From Gymnorhina tibicen (lineage: Eukaryota > Chordata > Aves > Passeriformes > Artamidae): a stretch of 64,000 nt of DNA. This document shows, in pieces, positions 12,702 through 26,375 of this stretch. The position numbers and the translations under genes are program-made. The stretch lies in NCBI GenBank assembly GCA_013399875.1, contig VXAZ01018004.1, positions 1 through 64,000 of the forward strand, written 5' to 3'. Below the pieces are notes generated by a model. The model ran no database searches, was not told where the DNA came from, and saw only the letters and a program-made list of their open reading frames with translations. Numbering within the stretch: position 1 is the stretch's first letter; every line of letters begins with the position of its first letter.

Positions 12702-12970
12702 CTAATTGTTGCCTTCCAGTACCTGAAGGGAACTTACAGGAAAGATGGGGCAAGACTATTTGCAAGACCATGAAGTGACAGGATAAGGGTGAGTGAGTTC
12801 AAATGAAAGAGAATAGATTTAGACTAGATAGTAAGAAAACATTCTTGACTGTGAGGGTGGTAAGGCCCTGGAACAGGTTGACCAGAGAAGTTGTGGATGC
12901 CCCATCCCTGGAGGTGTTCAAGGCCAGGTTGGATGGTGCTCTGATTCATGTACGTGTGATTCTATTTCTT
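12702..12970 (+). mobile_element. CR1 LINE, ORF2 C-terminal portion (right of LTR)
   Basis: Continuation of the CR1 copy interrupted by the LTR. It resumes with CTAATTGTTGCCTTCCAGTA and encodes the ORF2 C-terminus. The open stretch at 12803-12991 contains VVRPWNRLTREVVDAPSLEV and FKARLDGAL, a close match to the CR1 consensus. The usual 3' UTR between this point and the terminal TGATTCTAT is missing: the coding end runs almost directly into GTGATTCTATTTC near 12956. The copy therefore lost about 100 bp of its 3' UTR, or two events were joined here. Confidence 0.92.
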
Positions 12971-13110
12971 CTTGATAAATTTGCCCATTAAATTGTATTC
13001 TGAACATGTCTGTTGAAAGGTTTTGTATTTTATACTTACCTGAGGCAAAAAAAATGATGTTATCAAAAAAACCTACAGAACATAATGATGAAGGAAAGGT
13101 TTTAAATAGA

Positions 13111-13115
13111 GTCTG
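13111..13115. repeat. Target site duplication GTCTG, left
   Basis: GTCTG immediately before the TG of the LTR at 13116. It matches 13700-13704 exactly. Confidence 0.85.
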
Positions 13116-13699
13116 TGTCCTGGGTTACAATGTATTCTATTACCATGAGCTGTTGTGACCAGGTGTAGCAATGTTCCTTGCCTCCTCCCTCTGGACTATC
13201 TCCTGTTAATGGGCCCAACAATGCCTTCCTGTATGACTCAGAGATAACCTGCACCTGGGCTATTTCCTGTTAATGGGCCCATCAGTGCCTTGCCCCATGA
13301 CTCACCATCCCATTGTGAGATGCTCCGCCCAGGGGGAAGGAACCAAGCATTCCCACCTGGATAAAAATCTGGGGCCTGGAACAGCAGAGGCAGACTTACC
13401 TACTGGGATCCCAGAGGACAAGATCTACACCACTGGATTTTCCGAGGAAGACCAGACCCTCCTACAACACTGCTGGACCTTCAGAGGAAGACCAGACCCT
13501 TCAACAGAACCATCGCTCCAGGAAGACTGCAGTCACCATCTAATTGGACTGTTAGCAACCCCCTGATTGTCAGGGGGTCAGGTTTGTGCTCTGACCTTGT
13601 CAGTGGGTTGGTTTTTTGCACTACTGCATTTATTTTGTTTTTCCTATTAAATTGTATTTCTGACTTGGACTCTCACTAGTTTGCTTTCAAACTAGTACA
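13116..13699 (+). mobile_element. Solo LTR of an endogenous retrovirus, family B
   Basis: A 584-bp solitary LTR with canonical ends, TGTCCTGGGTTA at 13116 and ACTAGTACA at 13699, flanked by a perfect GTCTG 5-bp duplication. A TATA-like GATAAAAATC is at 13360-13369 and an ATTAAA polyadenylation signal at 13646-13651. Two internal duplications are visible. A block starting TCCTGTTAATGGGCCCA occurs at 13201 and 13265 (64-bp offset, in U3, the usual place for enhancer repeats). GAGGAAGACCAGACCCT occurs at 13444 and 13484 (40-bp offset). The 97-codon open frame at 13273-13566 lies wholly inside the LTR and is not a gene. There is no internal provirus. Confidence 0.92.
13360..13369 (+). promoter_or_regulatory. 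TATA-like box of LTR family B
   Basis: GATAAAAATC, about 245 bp into the LTR, upstream of the ATTAAA signal at 13646. Position fits a U3/R promoter. Confidence 0.55.
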
Positions 13700-13704
13700 G
13701 TCTG
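13700..13704. repeat. Target site duplication GTCTG, right
   Basis: Exact match to 13111-13115, directly after the CA end of the LTR. Confidence 0.85.
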
Positions 13705-16700
13705 TTTCCCTAAAGTTTTACAATTTAAAATTATATAATTAATTTCCTTTATTTTGGAAAGAAATAAGAGATGTAGTACAAATAGGAGAAGTCAATGCAC
13801 CTTAGAATATCACTGAAGTCTATTGTTTGCTACACTGGGGGAGGTAATAAGTAATTTTATATGTGCATTTAGTTGGATTTGGAGACTAGACGAAGCAACT
13901 TTTTCACTGTCTGTAATTGTTTAAAGAAGTATTATTAAAATGTGCTGAAACTGTTCATTGAAGACTATGTATAAGGTTCAAATCTCTGATTTAAGGTATT
14001 CTGATTAGTCTCTAATTTTAAAGCTAGTCAGAAAAAGAACTGAATTTTATTCTACCTTGTTGACTCCTCTTTGATTACTCAGATTTAAGCCGTACTTGAA
14101 AGTCCAATTCAATAATTAGATTTAGAAATCACAAAGATATATTACAAATTTAATAATATAGTACAATAGTCAAGGTAATTGAGCTATCTATCATTCCGCT
14201 AGAGACAATGCAAAAATATACAAACTCCTTGGTGGCAATTAATACAGTATATGTGAGGTAGAGGTACTCTGTAGTCCAGCTGCCTACAAATAGGCATCTG
14301 GTTCACTGAGCTGCTCTTTCTGGACAGAGTATTGCTAGATACTGTGCAAAGAGGTGCCCAGAGGTTGTGGCACAGCCAGAGACTCACTGACATCTCACAC
14401 ACAGCAGTACCTTGGGTGGCTCTAAGTGTCTGCATATGGGCACCTGAGACAAATTCATGCTTTAGGATGGGAGAGCACATTGGCAATGACCAGAGGTGAA
14501 TAATTCAAAGTTTATTTTTAAGTGGCTAAATTTTGGGGCACTTAGCTTTATGATGAGAAACTCTTGGCATGCTAAATAAGCATCCAGGAGCAGTGTGATG
14601 GAAGAATTTGTATTATAACCTTGTATTGCCTGAAGAAATAACACCTGTCAGTGTTTTCATTAGAAATTAATTTTGTCTTTGTGTCCCTGACTGAAAAGGG
14701 AGGTGGGAGGGAGTTCGAATTGAAGTCTTATTCTCCTTAAGAAGGAAAATTTTAATGTACAGAAATGATTTGCTGAATGGACATCTGCATGAAGAATAGT
14801 AGTAATTTTGCTATCACAGTACTATCAAAAAGAAACTGAAATAGGATTTCTAGCATTCTCTCATGTTATCACCTAAAAATAAATAAATAAATGTAGTGAA
14901 AATTTGTGTTCTGTTCATAATCCATATTTTAATTTCTCTGTTTTTGTTAGGGTCAGATGGATAAACAATTCCAAATTTATCTTGTGCTTTATTTCCCACC
15001 TGAAAACTCTGAGTGAAAAATCACCAGTTTTACTTAATTTCCTGCTGAATTCTTTCAGCATACTATAGATAAAAAAGCATTAATCAATCCAAATGTACTC
15101 TTAATAACACCCTCATGCATTGAGTTCAAGTCTCACAATGCTCAGAAGAGTTGCAACCCAACCTCTTATCTCTTTTTCCTCACTCTGCCTTGTCACAAGC
15201 TAAAACAAAAGCCATAATGCAAAAGGTTAAAAAAGAAATCAAATAACAAGTGAAGTCATAAATGTGACACAACCAGACAAGACTACCTTTTACTGCTTTT
15301 CTAAAAAGCCTTTGTGGAAAATTGCTGAAGGCCTTCGGGAGATGACAGTAAAAATAAGGTTGCGGTACCCCCTAAAGGAAGCTAAAAGCAGATTTTTGTC
15401 TTCTTTTATTAAAAATCACTTTTTCTTTTCATTGACAGGGAAAGTCAGCTCACTCTTCCCCTCATGACATATAAAAGGGAAAAACTGGTAAAATTTTTAT
15501 ATTAATAGTCAAAGAGAAAAAAATCATTAACCAGGAGTTTAGAATTTCCTGATGATTGTTTTAATGGGAAGATAGTACAGCTGAAGGTCTGGATATCTGA
15601 TATTTTAAGAACATGTATAAAGATTCAGTCAGTGGTGAATTGAATATTAATATTAAACAGCTGGAATTCCTTCAGTATCATAGTGCTTATAGAATGCTTA
15701 TATGCAAAATTTAAGAGCGAGATCACTGAAAGAATTTTGGAAGATAAACAAACTGGATGGCAGGCTATTGAACTGTTTTTATCTTGCAAATTCACCTTGT
15801 GAGACAAGAAATTTAATTCCATTTAATTCTTTTCTCTCATAAATACTCAAGTGCTATAAAAGATCTGTCATTGCTGGAGTGGGAGGGAACTGCAGAAGAA
15901 GCTGGCTAGGCTGTAGTACATCAGTCCATTAATTATCTATTCATCCCCACATCATGTCCATGTTTACTTTGTCCAGTTCTCATTTTTTCCAAATTATTTA
16001 TCATTTTTAATTCAAAGCCTGAATTGGAAGTACATGAGGTAAAAACAGGCAAGCCAGGAAGGACAGAAATTGAATGAGAAGAGTTTTAATAAAGTAAAGG
16101 CAAGTAATATCAATGCTTTGTTTTTAGTTGCTGTGGAAAAGGGTCTGTAGTAATTAATTCTCTCACCAGTAGTGGTGTATCCTAGATATTTAAAAAGTAC
16201 CTACTGGGTATGCGTCTTTAAAACAATATTTTTCCATTTTACCTGTGTATTGCACCACAGCCAGACTGGCAGGTACTGAAAGACATAGGTGGATTTCACA
16301 AATGGATAAATAACACTATTTCAGAAAAGTTTATATTCAGCTTCCTAAAAACTTTGTACAAATACTAATTTCAAGTGGCTGTTCTGACTCATTGGTAATT
16401 TGGTCTATTAAGACTACAAGGAATATAAGTATTTATTTATAAATCAAGTCCTTTATGTAAAGGACAAAGTTTGTTTTCTTTAGCAACAAAGTTTAAAGAA
16501 ATAAAAGGAGTGAAGTAAACTAAATTGATGGTTGTATATAATTAAATAATATTGAAAAAAGTCACTGCTGTATGTAAATATCAGTGACTCAAACCACTGA
16601 GTATATCAAATGAAGTTCAATTATAAATCAAACCACTAGACCAATCATAAAAGGGTGCTGGCATGTGTGTATTGTTTGAAATACTTAATTAGCTGTTAAA

Positions 16701-17889
16701 AGTGATTTTTACACATTGAAAACCAAATGAGAAGCTGATTTACGCATGAACACACCCCGAAATACACACTGAATTAATGCCTGGACAACAAAAACCAGAT
16801 GTGTTCATTACACAGCAGAGAACTATTTCACTGGATTATTACTACTACTACTATTATTATTATTATTGTTACTAATACTTTCAATTAAGATTTTCTATTA
16901 ATTTCCCTCTTTTTATTTTTAACATAAAGAAATAATTTTTTAATTTCTTTAGTCCAAGGATTAGTGTACCAAAAAAGAATTGATTTTATGAGTAAGCATT
17001 TCAGTTTGCTGGGCTTTTTGAGAGGCTTGGGCTGCTCCTTAAAGAAGCTACACATATTAGTAACTTAAAGACTGTGGATTATGGCATTTGTACATAGCCC
17101 TTCCTTATCCTAATTTTCTGTCTTGTGTGAGCACTCAGCTAAAAAAGGAGAAAGTAAAATCTGTTAACAAATCTAACAGATACAAGGTATTCCACAAAAG
17201 GGCAAACTGTTACTCTGCTTGTTCAAAACTTTTATTTTTAGTCATACTTTCAGAAAACAAGCAAAATATATAACATGAAGCACTCTCTGAAATAAAATAA
17301 ATAAAAAATAAATTACCTTTTGTCCTTACTGGGTTCAGCAGGTGTTTATGAAAATAGTGCACTTTTCACACCAAAGTACATTTAACTGAACAGATCTTAT
17401 TCAGCATTCTAAACTCCTGGGAAAATAAGGAGGAAGTGGGATGGGGTAAACCTTGGCCTCTTCACTTGTGCATAAAAGTCAACAGAACTACTGCATAGTA
17501 GGCAAATCAGTAAAAGCAGAACTTAAAAGAAACCTCTAATGAAATTCAGTCATGATTAAATAATAAGCATGATTTCCATGTCTCTGTCTCTCCTAAAGGA
17601 CATGCTAACCGACCAACAAAAAATACCAAATGACAACCAAACCCAAAACAACAGTGCTGTTCAAGTAGTTATTACATGGGGATCTCCCACTTCTCATTAT
17701 TCATCCAATTTGTGCAAGCAAGGTGGTTCAGCCTGCTCTCTCAGTGAAAGTCAGGGATGGAGATCCAGGCAGCAGCAAAGACACAAGAGTGGTTGATGTA
17801 TTAAAAACCACGAAGCACCTGAGAATGGTCACACTGGAATCAGGGCTGCTTCCCCAAAAACGTGGTGGGATCAATAGCCTGAGTGTAGT
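13705..17889. other. AT-rich unique DNA with microsatellites
   Basis: No gene recognised. (AAAT)n is at about 14874-14892 and a compound (TAC)n(TAT)n at 16836-16870. The open frame at 14199-14486 (minus) has no domain I can name. Confidence 0.45.
16836..16870. repeat. Compound (TAC)n/(TAT)n microsatellite
   Basis: TTATTACTACTACTACTA passes into five or so ATT units, seen directly. Confidence 0.88.
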
Positions 17890-18165
17890 GTAAGACCAGA
17901 AGAAACAGCCTCAACTTGCACCAAGGGAGGTTTAGATTGCACAGCTGGAAAAACTTTTTTTACCAGTAAGATTGCCAAACATTTGAACAGGCTGCCCAGG
18001 GAAGTGTTTGAGTCACCATTCCTGGAGGCATTTAAAAAACGTGTAGATGTGGTGCTTAGGGACATGGTTTAGTGGTGGACTTGGCAGTGCTGGGTTAATG
18101 GTTAGACTTGATGATCTTAAAGGTCTTTTCCAACCTAAAAAATTCTATGCTTCTATAAACTACTA
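17890..18165 (+). mobile_element. CR1 LINE 3' end
   Basis: A short CR1 fragment in plus orientation with the last part of ORF2 and the 3' UTR. Words include GAAACAGCCTCAACTTGC, AACAGGCTGCCCAGGGAAGT, GTGTAGATGTGGTGCTTAGG and GATGATCTTAAAGGTCTTTT. It ends in AATTCTATGCTTCTAT. It belongs to the same broad CR1 type as the copy at 10200-10808, with which it shares most 3' UTR words. Confidence 0.93.
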
Positions 18166-21100
18166 TTAATATCCAGCTCTTTTGGCAAGGCTGTGCAGTA
18201 TTTTATGATCCAGAGTATTTTGGAAGGATTTTGGAACATCCACTTAAGGTCAAAAAGAATTTTTGGCTATTGCAATTCTTCACCAAAAGTATAAATTCAC
18301 TCTTAGAACCTAAGAGGTAAATTCAGAATCTTACTGCTGACCTGATAATAGTAAGAACCAGCAGATGGTTGTGCCATTCAGAGGTATTTTAAAAAATACT
18401 TTGCACTACAAAATTTTTAGATATTGTCTTCTCTGTTACTGTAATTTGAGACCAAATCATTCTGTATTAAATTAACAGAGTTCCATACTATGTTTTTCTG
18501 TCAGATTTCACAGATATTGATCCAATGTCTAGATCAGTGATGGATTTTCTTTCTTGTTAATCTGATGATATGCTGCAGGGTAATGACAGTCTCAGTCACA
18601 GCATGTTCTCAGCAAGTTACGGGAACAGGTATTACAATGTGACCTCTACACAGCCACAGAGCACCAAAGCAGTTATGCTGATGTTTCCCTCATCTTCTCA
18701 CCTTCTTTGTACTTTTGCCTGGTTTTTTATCTCTTTGTTTATGATATTTTAGCTATTTTGACATGAACAGTTAGCGCCATGAAGAGCTATACGAACAGCA
18801 CTCATATTTGCTTTTCTTGGAAATCTAGGGGAAAAAGTGAAGGCTGCTTATTTGTGCTATTCAAGATAAATAAAATTGTTATTTCTTTTTCTATTTTACA
18901 TTGTCTACTTGTTCTTCTTCCTCTTGTATTCAAAATTGTCTTTTCAAAAACAGAGGGAGAAAAGACTACATTTTTTCTTGTTGCCTTAGAACCTTTCAGT
19001 AATTTTGATTTCTGTGGTCTTCAGTGAAGTATAGGGCTGTTGGCACACTGCAAACCATTTTTTTTTGAAAGCTATTAGTCAGAATTACTCCTGTGTTAGC
19101 ATGTCCAGACAATGAAAAGTGGAACAAAAGAAAACTCCAATATACGTATTACTTTACTGAAAAAAGTTATACTTAATTTTCTAATTTCTTCCACAAAGAT
19201 CAGACTTCCACAGAAGGTATTTGATTTAAAATTTGATTGTAAAAGACTGTTGCAAAATGGCCATCTCCAGAGTTTGCTATAGAAATTGAAATGGTTTAGA
19301 CTTTGGGGGTCTTTTGCAGACAATAGTTTTCTCAGGAAGCAAAAACCACAAAACCTGCAACAATTATGATGAGCAAAATACACTGTAAATTTATTTGGTT
19401 GGGGTTTTATGTCCACTAGTTGATATGTTAATAAAATTCTAATTTGCCTACTGGTGCCAGCTATAATTTAAATCTTTCTTTCAATCTTATCAAAATGGTG
19501 AAAATAAATAGACAAAACAGACTTAATTTTTAAATGTCCACAGGAAAGGCAGAAGTAAGTCTTTTGGCAAGTATAAGAGATTTAATTCAATATGATTAGA
19601 ACTATGTCCCCACATCCCCTGTTACTTGACAAGTGAGTGGAGCACCTACCACAAGACCACGTCTTACCTTCCCTTTAGTCCTATGTCATTGGTTGTCTAC
19701 CTCTTATGTACGAAAAATAATGCAATTATACTCTTACTACTCTGTATGTTTTAAGAGCAAATGAAGATTACAACTATCATGGAATAGCATGTCTGTTTTA
19801 ATGCGTTAGCAGTGGAAGTACAAATAGTGTTAGTGATGTAGCTTTAGTATTTTTGTACTTAATTGCCTCTATAGAAGCTGAGCAGTGGCACACTGTTTAA
19901 TGGTGGGAAGAAAATAAAATTTCTGAATTGCTAAAAGGAACTTTGTTAAAAGACTGTGAATCTCATATATTTGAACTATAAAATTTTAATTTGCTTTTCC
20001 ACTTGACTAGGGAGGCAACTGCTTTGGTAACCACAGCTGTAGACCATGATAAATAACTCATTAGAAGAATGTCTGACTTCACTAAGAAATACAATTGGTA
20101 TAGATTAAATATACTGTAAAGAACTACTTTTTAAAAGAAGAGGCATATTCACTTAGAAATTAAAATTGGAGTTTCTATCCACAGAACTCAATATTGAATC
20201 CAAAACAAAATAAAAGGTCAACCTAAGTAAACAAAGTCAACTAATGAATCTAATAACACTGTAAAAAACACATAAAAACCACAAAACAATAAAATGTTAA
20301 TTTAAAATGGAACAGCAGTCCTCAAGGGACAGCAAAAAGAATGTAAACCTTGTTAAAGCTGACTTTTAATCAAATAATCAAATTAGCCATTGGCTGGATA
20401 TGTGAACTTCATTGCCTTAACTGTTTTTGAGCGTTGATGCATTAGGTACTGTAATTGCTCCAGTATTACATGAAGCTACAATTCAAAATGCTTGAATTGT
20501 GCCCTGTCTGCCTTCCCTTATGGTAGTCTGTGATAAAAATAACATACCATTATTTCAGTAATACCTTTGCCTCAATGCATTCCAGTAAAATATTTCACTG
20601 ATTCTCTAATTCCACTAATTTTCACCTGTTACTAAAATAACTTCTTTTCCATTTTTCGCTGCTCTAGGAACCAGAAGGTTTACACATTATTATTGATTTG
20701 TGAAATTAGAAACTGGGAAAAAAGTAAAGTTATGGAGTCAAGTTTCAGAGCTTTTTCTTTCAAAGCCTGAGTTATTTTGATACTTTATTTTGATATTTCA
20801 TTTTATAAATTTATTTCTAATGACTTCTTAAACTTTCTTTCTTTTCTTTCTTTATTAAAGGATATCTCAATGCCACTTGTTCCGGAAGTATGGATTTGAG
20901 GACCACCATCTGTTCTTTCCATCCTTATTTTCCTTAAAAAATTGTTTTGGAATTTCTTTTGCAATTGGGCATTATATAAGCATCTCCCAGTCTTCTTCTC
21001 TGAAGTCTTATTTTAAAACTGTTGTTATCAGTGAGCTTTTTGATCCAAGAGGAACATATCAAGGCCAGTGAAACTTACGTTTTTCTTTAAAAAAAAGCTC

Positions 21101-24100
21101 AAATTTTGTACACACAGAGAGAAAAGCTTTTCAACAGAATATTCCAATAAAATATTCAATTTTGACCTGTTGAAACACAAAGCTCTCTGAAAATACCCTG
21201 CATGTTTTATTTGAAATAAGAATTTCTGTTGAAGTAGCAATAGTTTTGAAATGTAGTTGTTTTATATAGCCCAAAACAGACCTTGGTTCTGAGGTTCTTC
21301 ATACGCTCAGCTTTTCTTTATTTGAGATATTGACATTCTGGTAAGCTAAACAGAGAACATGAGGTGTGTCTTAGGGTATGCTAGTAACCTAGTGTGAAAT
21401 TACCTGCATGTCTATGAAGAGACATGGACTACGTGTCACAAGTCTCTGCTGACAGAGACAATAACTGAATGGGGACAAATATCAATCCCTGGCCATAGAG
21501 AAGCTGTACAATGCTTAGGAAAAGCTGGTTTTACAGCTGGTTTATCTTACAACAATCTAAAATCAGTTCAGGCCAAGACTTTAAAGTCAAGGGCTGAACC
21601 AAATCCTACATTATTAGGCTGACACAAAGCCTGTGGCCTGTCAGGAGTAATGAAAATATTCTATTAACTGGATTGCAAGAAGAGCAGAGAACCAACCTCC
21701 AAGTCCCAACAACACATCCGTCCTTGGCTTACATCAATGCAGGCCATCATTTTTTTAATGCTGCCCGTAACAATCTTAAAAGGGAGCTGGTTTAGAACAA
21801 CTTGAATATGTGCAGAATTGGACATAGGTGTCCTTCCTGCTCATTTTCTTCCATGCATCTAGAGCGAGAGAGATGAGGCACCATTTCCTATCCCAATTGT
21901 GCACCTGTGGTTTGAATCAAATACCACCCACAAGATTACACTGTGGGATGGTGAATACTGAAGTTTGGCTCCAGGCTGCTAGGAGGCTGAGCAGGACAGT
22001 GAGGTGCTTCACCCCACATGTGCAATTTAAGGGTATTTCAGCCAGCATTTATCTGTCATCTGGACAAACTGCTTGCAGAAAACTATCATCTGTGTGCTGC
22101 ACTAATTTTGCTTTATTTATCTGTATACTGACAATAAAATGAGTCTTTAAAAGCTATTTATATAAAATACTCATATCCACAGAAGTAAAAAGTAGCAGGG
22201 AATCAGAAATCATGTTAGTTTATATAAAAAATGTCTTCATCATATTTTGAAACATTATGTGATAGCAGCACTGGTTTTTTTTTTCCCCTTAACAGCAGAA
22301 ACAAAACTAGCAGAATAGTCAGCACACCATTTTCCTTTTTAGTTCATTTTCCTAATCATCTATAAATATTTAAACATTAAAAACTTTCAGAGGTATTTTT
22401 GTTGTTGTTCATTGAAGGTACCTAATATTTTTTTACATTTGTGAATGTAAATTGTCTTAAACCAAGATACCATGTAATTGTAACACAAGGATGTATGTTC
22501 TGAAGTACTAGAACAAATAACATTAAGATATTTCTTGAACATATTAAGAAGAATAGGTGACAGAGGAATTAAGCTATAGGTTTCTGAAGTAAACCCTCTC
22601 CTTTAAGAATTAATTCTTTTGACTGTATATTTCAGATTGCCTGTGGTTTGTTCAGCTTCCAGCAAAGTTTGTTCTTGTAGCTATGTAGATGACTAGACTC
22701 AAAAAACTGATTTAAAATCAATAATAAAATGTTGTAAAATGGCAGAGAGATTTTACAGTCTAAATTTAAGCACCTGCCTTTATTATTAAGTTCATTTTCT
22801 GTACCCATCAGATTTTTCTTTTTTTTTCTTCCTATTTACTAAATGAGGAACATTAACTTCTAACTTCAGGATCTGAGAACTGTTTTTAAGTTAGATGCTA
22901 GAAGCAGCCAGTAGGTGAACAACTCATGCACTGAATTCTGCAAATGTGCTTGACATTTGCTTCTGTAGACAGTCACGCAATTCGACTCTTTTGCTCTTTC
23001 TCACTATGGCATCGCCGTCTGTGGTAGGAAGGACTCACAAGTATGACTGTTCTTAAAGAACAGAAAAATTATTCAGTTATGCTCTCTGGAAAGTACTCTG
23101 TTGCACTTAGAGTATTCCTTATTCCATCTTCTGCACAATCTTTGCTTTTTTAAACTGAAAAATACACACAGAGCTGTATTACTTGATTGGTAGTTTATCT
23201 TGGATACTATTATGCAAATATTAAAAACATTGGACTGAAAGACTCTGGGACTACAGAAAGGGTGTGAATCTATGCATTTGACTTTGTTTCCAAATATATT
23301 TGTCCCTATTTGACCAATGATTGTGGCAGGTGACTGGAAAATGTAGGAAAGCTTTAAAAATTTGTACTTTTTCAGCAGGTTCACCTTTCCAAAATCCAAG
23401 ACAGTAAAAGGCATTTCAGTGCTAACTGGATTTGGTGTTTTGTTCACTTAGAGGATTTCTGCATACTAGGATAAAAAAGAAACTGAAGGCCATATTTGTG
23501 CATTACTAGTTTTCATATCTTACACTAATACTGAAATAAATATTTATGTCAGTTTAAGAATGGCAGTAAAGAATAGATAAATTTTCAAATGAAATTGAGG
23601 TTTTAAACAAATACCACCATTCAGTCAAGTGAATGTAGTAAGAAATGGTAATTGAAGGGTTCTAAATCTGAAACTGGAGGAATCCAAGCAGTTCTATTGT
23701 CAGCTTTAGCAGTGAAGAGCTTATTCATTTGCCAATAAGAACAGACACCTAAGTCAATATTAAATCTTGTGAATTGACCCATCCTGTTAAATGAAAAAGT
23801 ACCTTAAACGTGAGAAGTGACTTGAATAAGGTCAATGACAGTTCTCATTATCTACTAGGAGAAAGATATCTAACACTGTGTAATTGAGACTAGGATTTCT
23901 TTTCTTTTCCTGGTCATTACTTGATTTCATTATTGTGTCATTCATGTTTTATTGTAGTGTTGATGAAAATAATGATGCCCAAATATATTATTTATTGTAA
24001 ATATAACATCAGGAAATTGTCTTTCTATGGTACGTAAATCGATGAGAAGAAGTATTAGGGGAAAAAAAAAGGCATTAGGAAATAAAGGTTTACTTGAAGC

Positions 24101-26375
24101 AGAAAACCACTACTATTACAAACCTAAAATTCTTGTTTCATAATCAAATCACTTTGTCTTTATATCTCAGGCCAAATTTAGAATGGCTGAAACACTGGGC
24201 ACTGGAAGCCTTCAGTAAATGAACAGAGATTTATAATAATAATATCTACTATTATTGTTCTTATTATAGTAGGAACAAAATAAAAGCCCTTATGACATTT
24301 TTTTAAAGACCTTTATCTTTTGATTTCTATTGCTTGCATGTTAACTGCTGGAAATGCATTCCTTAGAATTAGTATTTACAGATTGATTCCTAATAATTTA
24401 TTGGAAATAACTTTCCAAAACCACAATCACAATGATCAACAAGGTTAAATTTATAATAAAGAATTTAGATTGGAATTAAAAGCAATGCCTAGACAAAATT
24501 CAATCTTTTTGAGGACACCATTTTGTACTCATATACCAAGTATATTTGGAATCTACATGGACTATAAAGATTAAGATCTTGTCTCTGTTGTTTGCCAAAG
24601 ATAGAAGAATATATCTATCCTTATTAAATTCTCCTCTGCAAAACTTAATTGTGTGAAAAACTTCTTACATAGAATTTTATTGAATGTTTTTGTGGTTTAA
24701 CTGGTGGAGAAGATGGAAAACAAAAGCAAAAAGATGGGAATATGCAAATAAGGAGAAGTATTAACCAATAGTTAAATCCTTTCGTCCTTTTAATATATGA
24801 ACCATAAGTGATTTTAATATTAAAATTTTGGGATGCAACAGAATTATGTTAATTAAATAAGTTCCAAGTGGAGATTTCTTTAGTTCGGTGTATCAATATG
24901 ATAATTGGTTTTGTGGTGTGGGACTGGTCAGCTGTGTCAGATACTGATGTCATTTTGTTTCTTTTAGGGAGCTTATGATAAATTTATTATCAGAGTTAGG
25001 TTTCCCAAGATAGAGGCTGTATTTTTAGTAAAATATCCAATAGCAATAAAACTTTAAATGTTTTCCACAAGGAAAATTCTAGCTAAAACTGGTTCATGGA
25101 ATCCATCAACTAACTGTAAAACATTAGTGCATCTAAAATGTGAGACAGAATGCTAGTTCTAGCATGTGGCCTTCGTATAACCTTGAAGGAAGTGCAGTTT
25201 GGTTGGTTGGTTGGTTTTTAAATGTAAACATGTCATATTATTTGCAAATGGAGCACAATAACTTTTGTCTCCTTAATTATGACAGTGTTACACTTCTGGC
25301 CAAGGCAACTGAGGAAATGATTTGCACCTAAAATTCACATGAAGGACTTGTGAATTAGTAAATCACATGTGAATTAGTTGATTTCAAAGAAGAAATAAGA
25401 AGACATTGTGGGAAGAAGAATCCTTTCACTCATTTTTTTTCCCCTTAAATCAGGTTGTAAGAAAAAGATTGTAGCATCTACCAGAAAATTGTCTCCAGCA
25501 AATACAATAAAAAATTTGGCAATCACATCACCCACATGTAAAAAAAAGATTTTTTCTGTGAAGTCGACATAAGTTCTGAAGGAGGGAAGCCATATAAGCA
25601 TGGAAACAGAGGAGAAATCACAATGACTTTTTGGTACATTATACATCTGGATCAACAAAATTATTTTTAAAAATTCATGTCAAAGGCAGTCACAGACCCT
25701 CAGTGGGGGCCTTAGGAAAAACTGTGTCCCTGTAACAGGCACTGAGACCACCTGAAATGGGAGTGTATGTGTTCATGCTATGGAACGCACTTGTCTCCCT
25801 GCCTTTGCCCTCAAACCAGCCTTGCACCTCAAAACCAAACATCAAGAGTTTTGAGCTAAATCCTGAAACACTCTCAAAGCCTTGGGAAATGCTCTGGCCT
25901 GCAAGAAAACTGTACTAGGGATTCTTCTTACAATTTAATAATATAGAAAATAGTCCTTACTAATACAGACATACCCATCAAATGCTTTCTCTCATCACTG
26001 CCAATCGTGACTGCTGACCCAAGGGGAAGCAGTACGTTTGTGTGTGTGTGAAGTCTATTGACTGACTGCAGAACAAGAATGGTTGTGTCTATATTGGCAA
26101 GGAGTGTCCATCTGTAAAGCACAACAGGTAATGGCTGGTGCTGAGGGCTTAACATCCAAGTGATTCAGGAAGGTCTTTCTGTTGAATTCACTCTGTGGAC
26201 TGCTCTTGTACCATGGACTGAGTGGATGTTTGCAGCTATTTGTGCCACTGGAATACATCTGCCAGGTTAGCTTCATCTGAAACTACTTTTAGCTCAGGAT
26301 TCTGCTACATTCTCTATGCACATCACAGCACATCACAAATCAAACTGGATTTGATTAGATCCATTGCTTCATACA
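18166..26375. other. AT-rich unique DNA, no gene recognised
   Basis: About 8 kb with no repeat family or gene I can name. Open frames of 100-124 codons occur at 19096-19416 (minus), 21828-22142 (plus) and 23073-23447 (minus), without recognisable domains. The frame ending at 22142 overlaps an AATAAA at about 22133, which alone is weak evidence for a 3' UTR. An (AAT)n...(ATT)n inverted stretch is at 24232-24268 and (GGTT)n at 25199-25216. Confidence 0.4.
25199..25216. repeat. (GGTT)n microsatellite
   Basis: Four tandem GGTT units seen directly. Longer relatives lie at 52110-52140 and, on the opposite strand, in the A/C tract at 47690-47950. Confidence 0.85.

Noticed and set aside
13273..13566. 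97-codon plus-strand open frame
   Set aside because: Lies entirely inside a solo LTR whose borders are fixed by a target duplication; no retroviral protein motif.
22120..22145. AATAAA polyadenylation signal suggesting a gene 3' end
   Set aside because: AATAAA is common by chance in AT-rich DNA; no upstream exon or downstream GT-rich element was evident.
23073..23447. 124-codon minus-strand frame
   Set aside because: No recognisable domain, AT-rich random-like composition, no sign of exon borders.
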